Origin: Streptomyces coryli
GTDB lineage: Bacteria; Actinomycetota; Actinomycetes; Streptomycetales; Streptomycetaceae
Direction: 5' to 3'
Length of the DNA: 47,503 nt
Assembly (NCBI RefSeq): GCF_011044975.1
Contig: NZ_JAAKZV010000036.1
Coordinates: 1-47,503, forward strand
Shown here: positions 7,036 through 15,555 of the stretch, piece by piece
Layout: every line of letters starts with the position of its first letter
How positions within the stretch are numbered: position 1 is the first letter of the stretch
The notes under the pieces: generated by a model
Told to the model about the DNA's origin: nothing
The model's input: only the letters and a program-made list of their open reading frames with translations
Databases searched by the model: none
Made by a program: the position numbers and the translations under genes

Positions 7036-8622
7036 TTACGTCGCTACCGGGGTCTTGGGCTCCTCCCGCGGCTCCGGCGCCGGTTCGGGGGCGTCCGAGG
7101 CGGCGGCCGGAGGGTCCCGGCGCAGCACGACGACGGCGAGGATCGCGGCCACGGTCACGAGGCCCGCCGCGCCGGCTGCCGCCAGGTTGAGGCCGTCGGT
7201 GAAGGCGGCCCTCGCCGGGATGAGAAGCGAGTCCCCCAGGCCGGCGGGGAGCGTCTCGGCCACGGCCAGCGCCCCGGGCAGGGTGTCACGGGCACTCTCC
7301 TCCGCCCCGGCGGGGACGGCGGCCGGGACGGCATCGGCCATATCGGCCCGGTAGACGGCGGTGCCGAGGCTGCCCAGCAGCGCGATGCCCAGGGAGACCC
7401 CGAGGTCGCTCGCGGTGCTGTTGACGGCGGAGGCCGCGCCCGCCTTCTCCGGCGGGGCCGAGCCGATGACGAGGTTGGTGGCCAGGGTCATGACCGGGGC
7501 GACGCCCGGATAGAGGATGTAGAAGCCGGTGATCAGCAGCGGCAGTCCGCCGGCGCTGCCGACCTGGGTGAGCACGACATAGCCGGCGATCGAGAGCACA
7601 CTGCCCGCGGCGATCACATACGCCGGGCGGATCCGCCGCGCGATGACCGGCGACAGCATCGAGACGATCACCAGCAGCACGGCCGCCGGCAGGATCCACA
7701 GCCCCGACTCCAGCGGCGACAGCCCCTCGACCAGCTGCAGATACTGGGTGAACAGCAGATACACGCCGCCGAGCGCGACCGCGCTCAGCAGGAAGACGCC
7801 CAGCGCACCGCTGAAGGTGGGATTGCCGAACAGCCGCATGTCCAGCAGCGGATCGGCGAGCCGGAGCTGGCGGCGGACGAAGACCACCGACAGCAGCACC
7901 CCGGCCACGACGGCGAGGATGCCGTCCGCCGCCAGGCCATGGGCGGAGATGTCCTTGATCCCGTAGACGATCGGCAGCAGCGTGACCAGGGACAGGACCA
8001 CGCTGGGCAGGTCGAGGCGACCGGCCTGCGGGGCGCGGTACTCGGGCACCAGCGCGGGCGCGGCGACCAGCACCACAGCCATGACGGGCACGCCCACCAG
8101 GAGGGCGGCGCCCCACCAGAAGTTCTCCAGCAGCAGGCCGCCCACGAGCGGGCCGACGGCGACGCCGACGGAGACCGACGCGGCCCACAGCCCGATCGCC
8201 GTGCCGCGCTGCTTGGCGTCGTGGAACATGCTGCTGATCAGGGCGAGCGTCGACGGCATCACGGCCGCGGCGCCGATGCCCATCACCGCGCGGGCGACGA
8301 TCAGCGCCTCCACGCCCGGCGCGAAGGCGGCGACGGCCGAGGCCGCGCCGAAGGCGGCGGCACCGAAGAGCAGGATGCGCCGGCGGCCGATACGGTCGCC
8401 GAGCGTCCCCATCGCCACCAGCAGGCCGGCCATCATGAAGCCGTAGATGTCATTGATCCACAGCAGTTGCCCGCTGCTCGGTCGCAGGTCGGCGGCGATC
8501 TGCGGGGTGGCGAGGAACAGCACGGTCATGGTCAGGAAGAGCAGCACGGTGGGCAGCAGCAGCACGGCGAGGCCGAGCCACTCCTTGAGCCCGGCACGTT
8601 GCCGGGATGCGATGGCAGTCAT
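7036..8622 (-). CDS. MFS multidrug exporter, DHA2 (SmvA/QacA-like)
   Basis: A 528-residue 14-helix transporter of the cytoplasmic membrane. Landmarks are FLATPQIAADLRPSSGQLLW in helix 1, the motif-A loop GTLGDRIGRRRILLFG, and RAVMGIGAAAVMPSTLALIS. These are typical of SmvA/QacA pumps that export quaternary ammonium compounds and dyes; the actual substrate is unknown. The start at 8622 has an excellent AAAAGGAG at 8633-8640; the frame stays open 16 codons further upstream but without a ribosome site. Upstream lies an AT-rich patch with an 8-bp palindrome GATATATC (8647-8654), a likely promoter or operator. The C-terminus is acidic and Pro-rich. It converges on the HTH/MarR-like regulator gene. 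Confidence 0.9.
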   Translation of the reverse strand: MTAIASRQRAGLKEWLGLAVLLLPTVLLFLTMTVLFLATPQIAADLRPSSGQLLWINDIYGFMMAGLLVAMGTLGDRIGRRRILLFGAAAFGAASAVAAFAPGVEALIVARAVMGIGAAAVMPSTLALISSMFHDAKQRGTAIGLWAASVSVGVAVGPLVGGLLLENFWWGAALLVGVPVMAVVLVAAPALVPEYRAPQAGRLDLPSVVLSLVTLLPIVYGIKDISAHGLAADGILAVVAGVLLSVVFVRRQLRLADPLLDMRLFGNPTFSGALGVFLLSAVALGGVYLLFTQYLQLVEGLSPLESGLWILPAAVLLVIVSMLSPVIARRIRPAYVIAAGSVLSIAGYVVLTQVGSAGGLPLLITGFYILYPGVAPVMTLATNLVIGSAPPEKAGAASAVNSTASDLGVSLGIALLGSLGTAVYRADMADAVPAAVPAGAEESARDTLPGALAVAETLPAGLGDSLLIPARAAFTDGLNLAAAGAAGLVTVAAILAVVVLRRDPPAAASDAPEPAPEPREEPKTPVAT

Positions 8623-8713
8623 CGGGTGGGTACTCCTTTTCGGTTGGATATATCGAGAGAAATCCGGCACAAGAGAGCGCGAGTGACCGCACGTTGCCTT
8701 GCCACGGTTCGGC

Positions 8714-9817
8714 TTACGCCCTGCCGTACGGCCCGGAAATGATCAGCTCTTCGCCCGGCGTCGCGTCCGCGTGGAGCAGCGTCGCCAGCCGGTCGCCCGG
8801 ACCGGCCGAGGGCACGGTGATCTGCAGGCGCGGGCCGTCGTGGTCGCCGATGGGATACGAGCGCCAGAGCGGACCCGCGCCGTCGGCGGCGTGCACCCGG
8901 AGCTGTTGGCCGGGTTGGGGTGCCGGACGCAGGCCGTGGAGGGGGTCGTCGAGCCACAGGGCGATGGCGTCCGGTGGCTGTGCGCTCCGGGCGGCTATCC
9001 GCGCCGGGCGCGGCCAGCGGGCAGGCGGCGGGCCGCCGTCCGTGGGGACGGGCGTGATGGTGTCTCCGGTACGGGAGAGAGCGGCGCCCACGGTCAGCGT
9101 GCCACCCATGACGACGCGGGCGCGCAGCCCGCAGAAGACATGCCCGAAGCGGGCGTTGAGCTCGGCCGGCACCGGCAGGTCGCGGCGTGCGTCGGCGGGG
9201 TTCACGGCGGTGGCGCGGCAGCGGTTGATGGGGTGCAGCACCTCGAGTTCGACGTCGCCGATCGCGATCCGCTCGCCTACGAGGCCGAGTTCGGCCCACG
9301 CCGGGAGGCCGGAGAGGTAGAGGTTGCCGCGGAAGCGCAGCGGGTCGACCGGAGTCCCGACGGCGTCGGCGAGCGCGTCGACCGTGGCCAGGTTGATCAG
9401 CGAGACGGTGCCGTCGGGGTCGTCCCAGTAGCCGCCGTCGGCCGCCCGGACCAGGGTGGCGGGTGCCTCCCCGGCACCGGCGAACCAGTCGATCGTCGCC
9501 AGCACGCCCGGCCGGTCGAGCGGGATGGCGAGCGACTCCCGCTCCGGGTGGCCGAGGCGCAGCACCCCGGTCTCCTCCACCAAATCCACCCTGCAGCGGA
9601 GCAGTTCCGGGGTGGAGGTCAGATTCAGGAACGTCTTCGTCGGCGCCCACTGCCCGCAGCGCGGCAGGTGCTCCTGCCCCCGCCCGGCGACCAGCGCCAC
9701 GGTCCGGTCGTGCGGCACGCCGCCACCGGCCCGCACCCGGGCACCGGCCAGGTCCTGGCCCGGCATGCCCTTGACCGGATAGCGCACCAGGCGCGCGAGT
9801 TCCGCGAGATCTGTCAT
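8714..9817 (-). CDS. MOSC-domain protein with truncated flavin-reductase module
   Basis: A 367-residue protein. Residues 1-120 are the MOSC N-terminal beta barrel (LVRYPVKGMPGQDL). Residues about 135-260 are the MOSC domain of molybdenum-cofactor sulfurases and mARC/YiiM proteins, with the key cysteine C200 in NRCRAT. From about 290 a second domain begins (LRPAPQPGQQLRVHAADG, then WRSYPIG), matching the FAD-binding half of ferredoxin-reductase-like enzymes. It stops at IISGPYGRA, exactly where the NAD-binding and 2Fe-2S domains would normally follow. It may be a C-terminal truncation or a shortened family member. It is divergent from a LysR gene 75 bp away. The substrate is unknown, probably an N-hydroxylated or xenobiotic compound. 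Confidence 0.82.
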   Translation of the reverse strand: MTDLAELARLVRYPVKGMPGQDLAGARVRAGGGVPHDRTVALVAGRGQEHLPRCGQWAPTKTFLNLTSTPELLRCRVDLVEETGVLRLGHPERESLAIPLDRPGVLATIDWFAGAGEAPATLVRAADGGYWDDPDGTVSLINLATVDALADAVGTPVDPLRFRGNLYLSGLPAWAELGLVGERIAIGDVELEVLHPINRCRATAVNPADARRDLPVPAELNARFGHVFCGLRARVVMGGTLTVGAALSRTGDTITPVPTDGGPPPARWPRPARIAARSAQPPDAIALWLDDPLHGLRPAPQPGQQLRVHAADGAGPLWRSYPIGDHDGPRLQITVPSAGPGDRLATLLHADATPGEELIISGPYGRA

Positions 9818-9865
9818 GCCGTCAAGCCTGCGGCCGGGCGATCACGCAGGTCCAGGTTGAGTTGG

Positions 9866-9881
9866 TTCACGCTATCGTGAA
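9866..9881. promoter_or_regulatory. Palindrome in the MOSC/LysR divergent promoter
   Basis: TTCACG-CTAT-CGTGAA is a perfect 6-bp inverted repeat with a 4-bp spacer, 12 bp before the LysR start. TATCGT inside it could serve as a -10 hexamer. Position and symmetry fit a LysR operator and autoregulation. Confidence 0.5.
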
Positions 9882-9892
9882 GACTCACCATC

Positions 9893-10840
9893 ATGATCGA
9901 CCTCCGCCGCCTGGCAGTGCTGCGTGCCGTCGCCCACCACGGCACCGTCACCGCCGCGGCCGAAGCGCTCTACCTCACCCCGTCCGGCGCCTCGCAGCAG
10001 CTCCGCGCGCTCGGCCGCGAGTTGGGCGTCCGGCTGCTCGAGCAGGACGGCCGCCGGGTGCGGCTGACCGCGGCGGCGCAGGAGCTGCTCGTCCACGCGG
10101 ACGCCATCGAGGAGCGCTGGGAGCAGGCGGAGATCGCGCTGCGCCGCGACGGCACCCGCCCGGCCGGCCTGCTGCGGCTGTGCGGGCCGCCGAGCGCCCT
10201 GGTCGCGCTCCTGGCCCCCGCCACCGCCCGGTTGCGCGCCGAACACCCGGCGCTGACCGTCCGCATCACCCAGGCGGAGTCGCCCGACGGCGTCGACCAG
10301 GTCTTCTCCGGCGCCGCCGACCTCGCGGTCATCGAGGCCGCCGTCGGCACCCCGCCGCAGACCGACCGGCGCTTCGAGCAACAGCCGCTGCTCACCGACC
10401 CCTTCGACCTCCTGGTGCCGGCCGGGCACCCCTTCACCGACCGGCCGGGGCCCGTAAAGCTGGCGGATGCGGCGGCGGAGGAATGGGTGGTGGAGATGTC
10501 GGACCACACCTCCCACGATCACACCCTCGCCGCCTGCGCCGCCGCGGGGTTCACCCCGGACATCGTGCACCAGGCGCGTGAGTGGCCCGCGGTCGTCGCC
10601 CTCGTCGCGAACGGGCTCGGCGTCTCGCTCCTCCCCCGCCTCGCCCAGCTCCCCGACCGGTCGGCGGCCGTCCGCGTACCGCTGGCGGGCACGCCTCCCA
10701 CCCGCCACCTGCTGACCTGCATACGCGCCGGCACCGCGGCGCAGCCCGCGATCGCCGCGGCCCGCGCCGCACTGTGCGCGGTCGCGGACGTCAGCCCTGC
10801 TCGACCGTCACCGTCACCGGATCAAAACCGATCCGGGTGA
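9893..10840 (+). CDS. LysR-family transcriptional regulator
   Basis: A 315-residue regulator. The N-terminal winged helix-turn-helix is canonical (LRRLAVLRAVAHHGTVTAAA, then EALYLTPSGASQQLRALGRE). An effector domain with the usual two-lobe pattern follows (LRLCGPPSALVALLAP; EQQPLLTDPFDLLVPAGHPF). LysR proteins bind a small inducer and control a divergent gene; here that is the MOSC protein. The last 16 codons overlap the 3' end of the convergent DUF2264 gene by 50 bp, so the Pro/Ser-rich C-terminus (SPARPSPSPDQNRSG) lies in shared DNA. The start ATG follows the palindromic operator directly. Confidence 0.92.
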   Translation: MIDLRRLAVLRAVAHHGTVTAAAEALYLTPSGASQQLRALGRELGVRLLEQDGRRVRLTAAAQELLVHADAIEERWEQAEIALRRDGTRPAGLLRLCGPPSALVALLAPATARLRAEHPALTVRITQAESPDGVDQVFSGAADLAVIEAAVGTPPQTDRRFEQQPLLTDPFDLLVPAGHPFTDRPGPVKLADAAAEEWVVEMSDHTSHDHTLAACAAAGFTPDIVHQAREWPAVVALVANGLGVSLLPRLAQLPDRSAAVRVPLAGTPPTRHLLTCIRAGTAAQPAIAAARAALCAVADVSPARPSPSPDQNRSG

Positions 10841-12683
10841 CCGTACCGTCATCGGCCCACTGCACTTCGACGCCAGCGTCCGCCGGCCGCACCTCGGACA
10901 CCGCCTCCGCCGTCCCGGAACCCACTCCCCCGCCGGTGAGGGCCGCCAGCGCCACGTACACGCCGGTCCCCTCCGCCGCCGCCGCAAGCCGCGGCATCCG
11001 GGCCCAGGGCGTGTACGCCGTCCCCTCCGGGGCGCGCACCTCCTCACGCTCGCTCCAGCCGAACAACGGCTCCAGCACCGAGGCGACTTCGTCGTCCCGG
11101 CCCGTCGCCCACCCGGTCAGCGTCACCCGCGCCCCCGGCGGCGCGCCGATCACCCGGTGGACGCGCAGCTCGTACGGGCCGCGCGCCACCGTCACGCTCT
11201 CCACGCGCAGTCCCGGCGCCATCTCCGGGCCCTTCCCGAAGACCGGCCGGTGCCAGGACGCGGCCCAGCCCCAGCCGTCACCGCCGCCCGCGCCCAGCGG
11301 GTGGATGCGGCGGCGGACGCTCGGCACCCCGGCCATCTCCACGGCGAGATGGTTGTCGGCGGTGTTCGCGGCGGACGTCGGCCCGGTGCGGGTGGAGTAC
11401 GCCAGCCGGCCGTAATGCGGATCCTCGGCGGCGGCCGCCTCGCCCTCGTGCGGCCGCACATGATCGCTCCCGTGATTGTGCAGCCGTACGATCCCGTCCG
11501 CCCGCGTGGACTGGATCAGCAGACCGGGCCCCGGCAGGGCCAGCACCCGGTCCGCCGTCTCGACCGGAGCGGGCTCCTCCGCCGCCGTCCACAGCGCGTG
11601 CCCGGCCGGGGCCAGCAGCGCGGCGAAGGCCTTCGACGCCCAGTACGGCGAGGCCGGCCCCGAGTACGCCTGCAGCGTGGACGCGTGCGGCCCGTACCAG
11701 CCGAGGCTCAGCAGGCCGTCCTCGCCCACCGCCCCGCGGTCGAGGAAATGCTTGAGGCAGCCGCTGATCACGCGTCGCGAAGCACCCGCCGACAGCGGCG
11801 TGTTCCCGGTCAGCGCGCCCAGCGCCACGGCCGCGCCGGCGGCGAAGCGATACGTCAGCGACCGGCCGAAGTGGATCGGCGCCCCATCGCCGCCGAAGAG
11901 CAGCGCGTGGCTCTCCAGATGCTCGCGCAGCCGCGCGCCGTGATGCGTCAGCCGCTCCGCGTCCCCGGCCAGGTGCGCGTCCAGCATCGGATACAGGTGC
12001 AGCGCCCACCCGTTGTAGTGGTCGAAGGCCCGGCCGTCGCCGTCCGCGTACCACCCCTGGCCCCGATACCAGCTCTCCAGCAGCTCCTCGGCCCGCTCGC
12101 GCGCCCGCGCCGTCTCGGCGTCGCCGCGCCCGACGGACTCCAGGAATCCGGCCACGGCATACGGGAAGAAGTACCAGTTGTTCGGCGCGGGTATGTGCCG
12201 CAGCGCCCCGCGCAGCCACTCCTCGGCCCGGTCCTGTACCCCCGCGTCCAGCCGGTCCCACAGCCACGGCCGGGTCAGCCGCAGCCCGAGCGCCACGGAC
12301 GCCGACTCCACCATGGGCTGGCCCTGCACATGGTGATCCAGGATCAGCGGCCACGACTCGGTGTCGTCCCGCCCCGGCGTCGCGGTCCCGGCGGCCAGCC
12401 CGTCGGCGTACCGCTCCAGCATCCCGTCCGGGTCCTTCCCGCCGGCCCCGGCCGTGCGGAAGCCCGCGGCGAGAAAGGTACGGGCATACCCCTCGAGCCC
12501 GTCCGACCGCACCCCCGACCGCGACGGCGGCCCCGGCAGATCGAGCAGCGCCCCACGCGGCGTCGCCCACCGCCAGGCCGCCCGCAGCAGCCCGTCGGCG
12601 GCGGCCTCCCAGTGATCGCGGGTGTATCCGGTGTACGGGCTGAGCTCGCGGTCATCGGGCAGGAGTTGAAGGTGAGCGGTCAT
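10791..12683 (-). CDS. DUF2264 protein, probable glycoside hydrolase
   Basis: A 630-residue protein matching DUF2264 throughout. The N-terminal half is an (alpha/alpha) barrel (LEGYARTFLAAGFRTAG; HHVQGQPMVESASVALGLRL; NNWYFFPYAVAGFLESVG; GDGRAFDHYNGWALHLYPML). The C-terminal half is beta-rich (about residues 390-625). From memory, CAZy has linked this family to glucuronidase-type hydrolases (GH154), so it may release a uronic acid or similar sugar; that is family knowledge, not visible here. No signal peptide, so it would act on an imported oligosaccharide. Its ATG overlaps the dehydrogenase stop (ATGA), making it the last gene of the sugar-uptake operon. Confidence 0.85.
   Translation of the reverse strand: MTAHLQLLPDDRELSPYTGYTRDHWEAAADGLLRAAWRWATPRGALLDLPGPPSRSGVRSDGLEGYARTFLAAGFRTAGAGGKDPDGMLERYADGLAAGTATPGRDDTESWPLILDHHVQGQPMVESASVALGLRLTRPWLWDRLDAGVQDRAEEWLRGALRHIPAPNNWYFFPYAVAGFLESVGRGDAETARARERAEELLESWYRGQGWYADGDGRAFDHYNGWALHLYPMLDAHLAGDAERLTHHGARLREHLESHALLFGGDGAPIHFGRSLTYRFAAGAAVALGALTGNTPLSAGASRRVISGCLKHFLDRGAVGEDGLLSLGWYGPHASTLQAYSGPASPYWASKAFAALLAPAGHALWTAAEEPAPVETADRVLALPGPGLLIQSTRADGIVRLHNHGSDHVRPHEGEAAAAEDPHYGRLAYSTRTGPTSAANTADNHLAVEMAGVPSVRRRIHPLGAGGGDGWGWAASWHRPVFGKGPEMAPGLRVESVTVARGPYELRVHRVIGAPPGARVTLTGWATGRDDEVASVLEPLFGWSEREEVRAPEGTAYTPWARMPRLAAAAEGTGVYVALAALTGGGVGSGTAEAVSEVRPADAGVEVQWADDGTVTRIGFDPVTVTVEQG
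10817..10836. terminator. Hairpin in the overlap of two convergent genes
   Basis: CCGGATC (10817-10823) and GATCCGG (10830-10836) form a perfect 7-bp stem with the loop AAAACC. It lies inside the last codons of the LysR gene and just inside the end of the DUF2264 gene, so it could end transcripts from both directions. The stem is short. Confidence 0.35.
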
Positions 12684-13696
12684 GCGAGGTATGCCAGCCT
12701 TTCGCGTCGTACGGGGTGGTCGAAGCCGTCGCCCGCGGCCCAGCGGGTCACCTCGCCGGCGGCGAGGTCGGCCAGGCGGCCCCATTCGTTGCCCTGGGAG
12801 CCGGCCAGGTGCGGGGTGATGGTGACGTGGTCGCAGTCCCAGAGGGGGTGGTCGGGCGGCAGCACCTCCGGGTCGGTGACGTCGAGGACGGCGCGGATGC
12901 GGCCCGCGGTGGCGGCGTCGGTGAGGGCGTCCTGGTCGATGACGGCGCCGCGGGCCGTATTGATCAATACCGCGTCGGGGCGCATCGCGTCGAGGAGCGT
13001 GCGGTCGACCAGGCCGCGGGTCGCGGGCAGCAGCGGCGTGTGCACGCTGACCACGTCGCTGTCGGTGAACAGCTCCCGCAGGCCGACCGGGCGGGCGCCC
13101 AGCTGCCGCGCCTCGTCCTCGGTGACGTACGGATCGTGCAGCAGGATCCGCAGGTCGTACGGCCGCAGCAGCTCGATGGTGCGGCGGCCGATGAGCGAGG
13201 CGGACAGGATGCCGACCGTGCGCCGGTAGTTGCCGACCGACTGCGGGACGGCGAACGGGTTCCGGGCGGTGCGCGCCGCCTTGAAGTCCCGGGCGCGCTC
13301 CAGCACCTGCTTGCCGCTGAGCAGGATCATCGCGACCGTGTACTCCGCGACCGGCACCGCGTTGGCGGCCGCTGCAGAGGACACCTCGATGCCCCGCTCC
13401 CAGCAGGCGTCGGTGATGTGCCCGCGCACCGAGCCGGCCGTGTGCACGACGGCGCGCAGCCTGGGCGCGGCGGCGAGCGCGGCCGCGTCGAGGGGCGGGC
13501 AGCCCCAGCCGGTGATGAGCAGCTCGGCGTCCTGCAGCACCGAGCGGGCGTACGGGGTGGTGAAGTCGTCGAGTACGGGGCCTTCGTGCAGGTCGCAGAC
13601 GGCGGCGAGGGACGCGCGGGACTGCGGGGTGAGGACGGCCTCGGCCGCGTTGGCGGCCATGGCGAGGGCGGCCTTGGGATGGTGCGGGTGGGTCAC
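12680..13696 (-). CDS. D-2-hydroxyacid dehydrogenase family protein
   Basis: A 338-residue NAD(P)-dependent dehydrogenase. The catalytic triad is present: R249 in NTARG, E277 in DPEVLPPDHPLW, H296 in TPHLAGS. The nucleotide-binding turn reads VGILSASLIGRR rather than the usual GxGxxG, with Ser in place of the middle Gly; the following strand ends in HDPY, suggesting NAD. It starts at a GTG (13696) with AGGAG nine bases upstream. It sits between the permease and the DUF2264 gene in a tight operon (16-bp gap before, 4-bp overlap after). It therefore probably handles the sugar acid or a breakdown product of the imported carbohydrate rather than amino-acid synthesis. Confidence 0.88.
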   Translation of the reverse strand: MTHPHHPKAALAMAANAAEAVLTPQSRASLAAVCDLHEGPVLDDFTTPYARSVLQDAELLITGWGCPPLDAAALAAAPRLRAVVHTAGSVRGHITDACWERGIEVSSAAAANAVPVAEYTVAMILLSGKQVLERARDFKAARTARNPFAVPQSVGNYRRTVGILSASLIGRRTIELLRPYDLRILLHDPYVTEDEARQLGARPVGLRELFTDSDVVSVHTPLLPATRGLVDRTLLDAMRPDAVLINTARGAVIDQDALTDAATAGRIRAVLDVTDPEVLPPDHPLWDCDHVTITPHLAGSQGNEWGRLADLAAGEVTRWAAGDGFDHPVRRERLAYLA

Positions 13697-13712
13697 TTCG
13701 TGGCTCCTGCTG

Positions 13713-14573
13713 TCATTTGACGGCTCCTGCGGTCAGCCCCGAGCGCCAGAACCGCTGCAGCAGCACGAAGGCGGCGATCAGCGGCAGCACCGCCAGCAGC
13801 GAGCCCATGACGACGACGGGGTAGTACTCGGGCGATACGGACGCTGAGCTGTTCCATTGGTACAGGCCCAGGCTCAGCGGATAAAGGTGCTGGTCGGACA
13901 GCATCACCATGGGAAGGAAGAAGTTGTTCCAGATCGCGGTCAGCTGGAAGAGGAAGACCGTGACCAGGCCGGGTCCGAGCATCCGCAGCGAGACCTTCAG
14001 ATACGTCGCCAGCTCCCCGGCGCCGTCCACCCGCGCCGCTTCCAGGACCTCGCGGGGTACGTATCCCTCGCTGAAGATGCGGCCGAGGTAGACGCCGAAG
14101 GGGTTGAAGAGCACCGGGATGAAGACGGCCCAGAAGGTGTCGACCGCGCCGACCTTCGACGCCATCAGGTACAGCGGCAGCGCCAGCACCGTCTGCGGCA
14201 CCATCACGGCCGCGAGCACCAGGCCGAAGACCTTCTCCTTGTGCCGGAAGCGGTATTTGTCGAAGGCGTAGCCGCAGGCCACGCTGATCAGGGCGCTGAG
14301 CGCGGCGCCGACGACGGCGTAGAGGAGGCTGTTCACGTACCAGCGGCCGTAGAGCCCGCCGTCCATGGCGAGGAGGTCGCTCAGGTTCTGGCCGAAGGAG
14401 AAGTTGCTGAGGTCGAGGATGTTGCTGCTGAACAGGGCGTCGCGGTCCTTGGACGCCGCGAGGAGCAGCCAGAGCACCGGCAGCAGGGTGTAGAGGACGG
14501 CGATGCCGACGATCGTGTTGACGGCGGCGCGGCTCAGCATCCTGGGCCGCAGGATCGTGGACCTGGCGCTCAT
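13713..14573 (-). CDS. Carbohydrate ABC permease, CUT1 (MalG-like)
   Basis: A 286-residue inner-membrane permease with six predicted helices. The EAA loop contacting the ATPase is EAARVDGAGELATYLKVSLR. The MalG-type early region (LPVLWLLLAASK) and C-terminal QRFWRSGLTAGAVK are typical: MalG-family permeases usually end in GLTAGAVKG, and here the last Gly is absent. It overlaps the upstream permease stop by 4 bp (ATGA), so equal expression is likely. It pairs with the neighbouring MalF-like permease and the lipoprotein to import an oligosaccharide. No ATP-binding subunit lies in the operon, so a shared ATPase (MsiK in streptomycetes) probably drives it. Confidence 0.92.
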   Translation of the reverse strand: MSARSTILRPRMLSRAAVNTIVGIAVLYTLLPVLWLLLAASKDRDALFSSNILDLSNFSFGQNLSDLLAMDGGLYGRWYVNSLLYAVVGAALSALISVACGYAFDKYRFRHKEKVFGLVLAAVMVPQTVLALPLYLMASKVGAVDTFWAVFIPVLFNPFGVYLGRIFSEGYVPREVLEAARVDGAGELATYLKVSLRMLGPGLVTVFLFQLTAIWNNFFLPMVMLSDQHLYPLSLGLYQWNSSASVSPEYYPVVVMGSLLAVLPLIAAFVLLQRFWRSGLTAGAVK

Positions 14574-15538
14574 CGGTCGGCCTCCTCGCGGCTGCGGGTC
14601 GTGAAGCGGGTGACGCCGTACGACAGGGCGATGGTGCAGCACAGCAGGATCACCGAGGCGGCCGCCGCCAGGCTGTAGTTGTTGCGGGTGAAGGCCGCGT
14701 CGTAGATGTACATGCTGGGCGTGAAGCGCGAATTGATCATCGGGGTCGACTGGCTGAGCAGCATCGGCTCGGTGAACAGCTGCAGCGCCCAGATCAGCGT
14801 GAACAGCGCCACCATGACGACCGCGGACCGCACCAGCGGCGTCTTGATCTGCAGCGCGGTGCGCAGCCAGCCGGCGCCGTCGACCACCGACGCCTCGATC
14901 ACCTCGCGCGGGACCGCCTGCAGCGCGGCGTAGAAGATCACCATGTTGTAGCCGAGGTTGCTCCACAGCGCGATGTTCACGATCGACGGCAGCACGGTGT
15001 TCACACCGAGGAAGTCGATGGTGATGTCGCCCTTGGCGAGCAGGTCGACGACGGGGCTGATGCCCGGGGTGTACAGGTACAGCCAGATGATCGCCGCGAT
15101 GATGCCGGGCACCGCGTGCGGCAGATACAGCGCCAGCTGGGCCGAGGCCCGCAGCCGTACGACGCCGGAGTCGAGCAGCAGCGCGAGGGCGAGGGCGGCG
15201 ATCACCATCAGCGGGATGTAGATCAGGCAGTAGACGGCGACAAGACCGAGCCCGCCGAGGAAGGTCGGATCGGTCAGCACGGCGGCGTAACTGCGCAGCC
15301 CGACGAAGACGGTGCTCTCGGGCCCGAAGCCGAGGCCCGGCTGGTCGTCGCTGAAGAAGCTCAGCCAGACGGCGGTGCCGACGGGGATCAGGAAGACGAT
15401 CGTCAGGAGGACGAGAAACGGGGTCATCAGCACCGCACAGGCACCGCCCTCGCGGCGACGGGTGCTCATCCGGGCCCGCCGGGCGGGCGCGGCGTCGGCG
15501 CCGGCTGCCGTACGCGCCGGGGTGGCTGTCGTGGTCAT
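14570..15538 (-). CDS. Carbohydrate ABC permease, CUT1 (MalF-like)
   Basis: A 322-residue inner-membrane permease. After a cytoplasmic N-terminus rich in Ala and Arg there are six predicted helices. The first (ACAVLMTPFLVLLTIVFLIP) and the EAA loop (EASVVDGAGWLRTALQIKTP) are typical of CUT1 sugar transporters. The region LYLPHAVPGIIAAIIWLYLY is a well-known MalF-family segment. The start at 15538 has GGCAGGTG about eight bases upstream, and the gene begins 17 bp after the binding-protein gene. It forms the channel with the MalG-like partner. Confidence 0.92.
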   Translation of the reverse strand: MTTTATPARTAAGADAAPARRARMSTRRREGGACAVLMTPFLVLLTIVFLIPVGTAVWLSFFSDDQPGLGFGPESTVFVGLRSYAAVLTDPTFLGGLGLVAVYCLIYIPLMVIAALALALLLDSGVVRLRASAQLALYLPHAVPGIIAAIIWLYLYTPGISPVVDLLAKGDITIDFLGVNTVLPSIVNIALWSNLGYNMVIFYAALQAVPREVIEASVVDGAGWLRTALQIKTPLVRSAVVMVALFTLIWALQLFTEPMLLSQSTPMINSRFTPSMYIYDAAFTRNNYSLAAAASVILLCCTIALSYGVTRFTTRSREEADR

Positions 15539-15555
15539 CGGATTCACCTGCCTCT

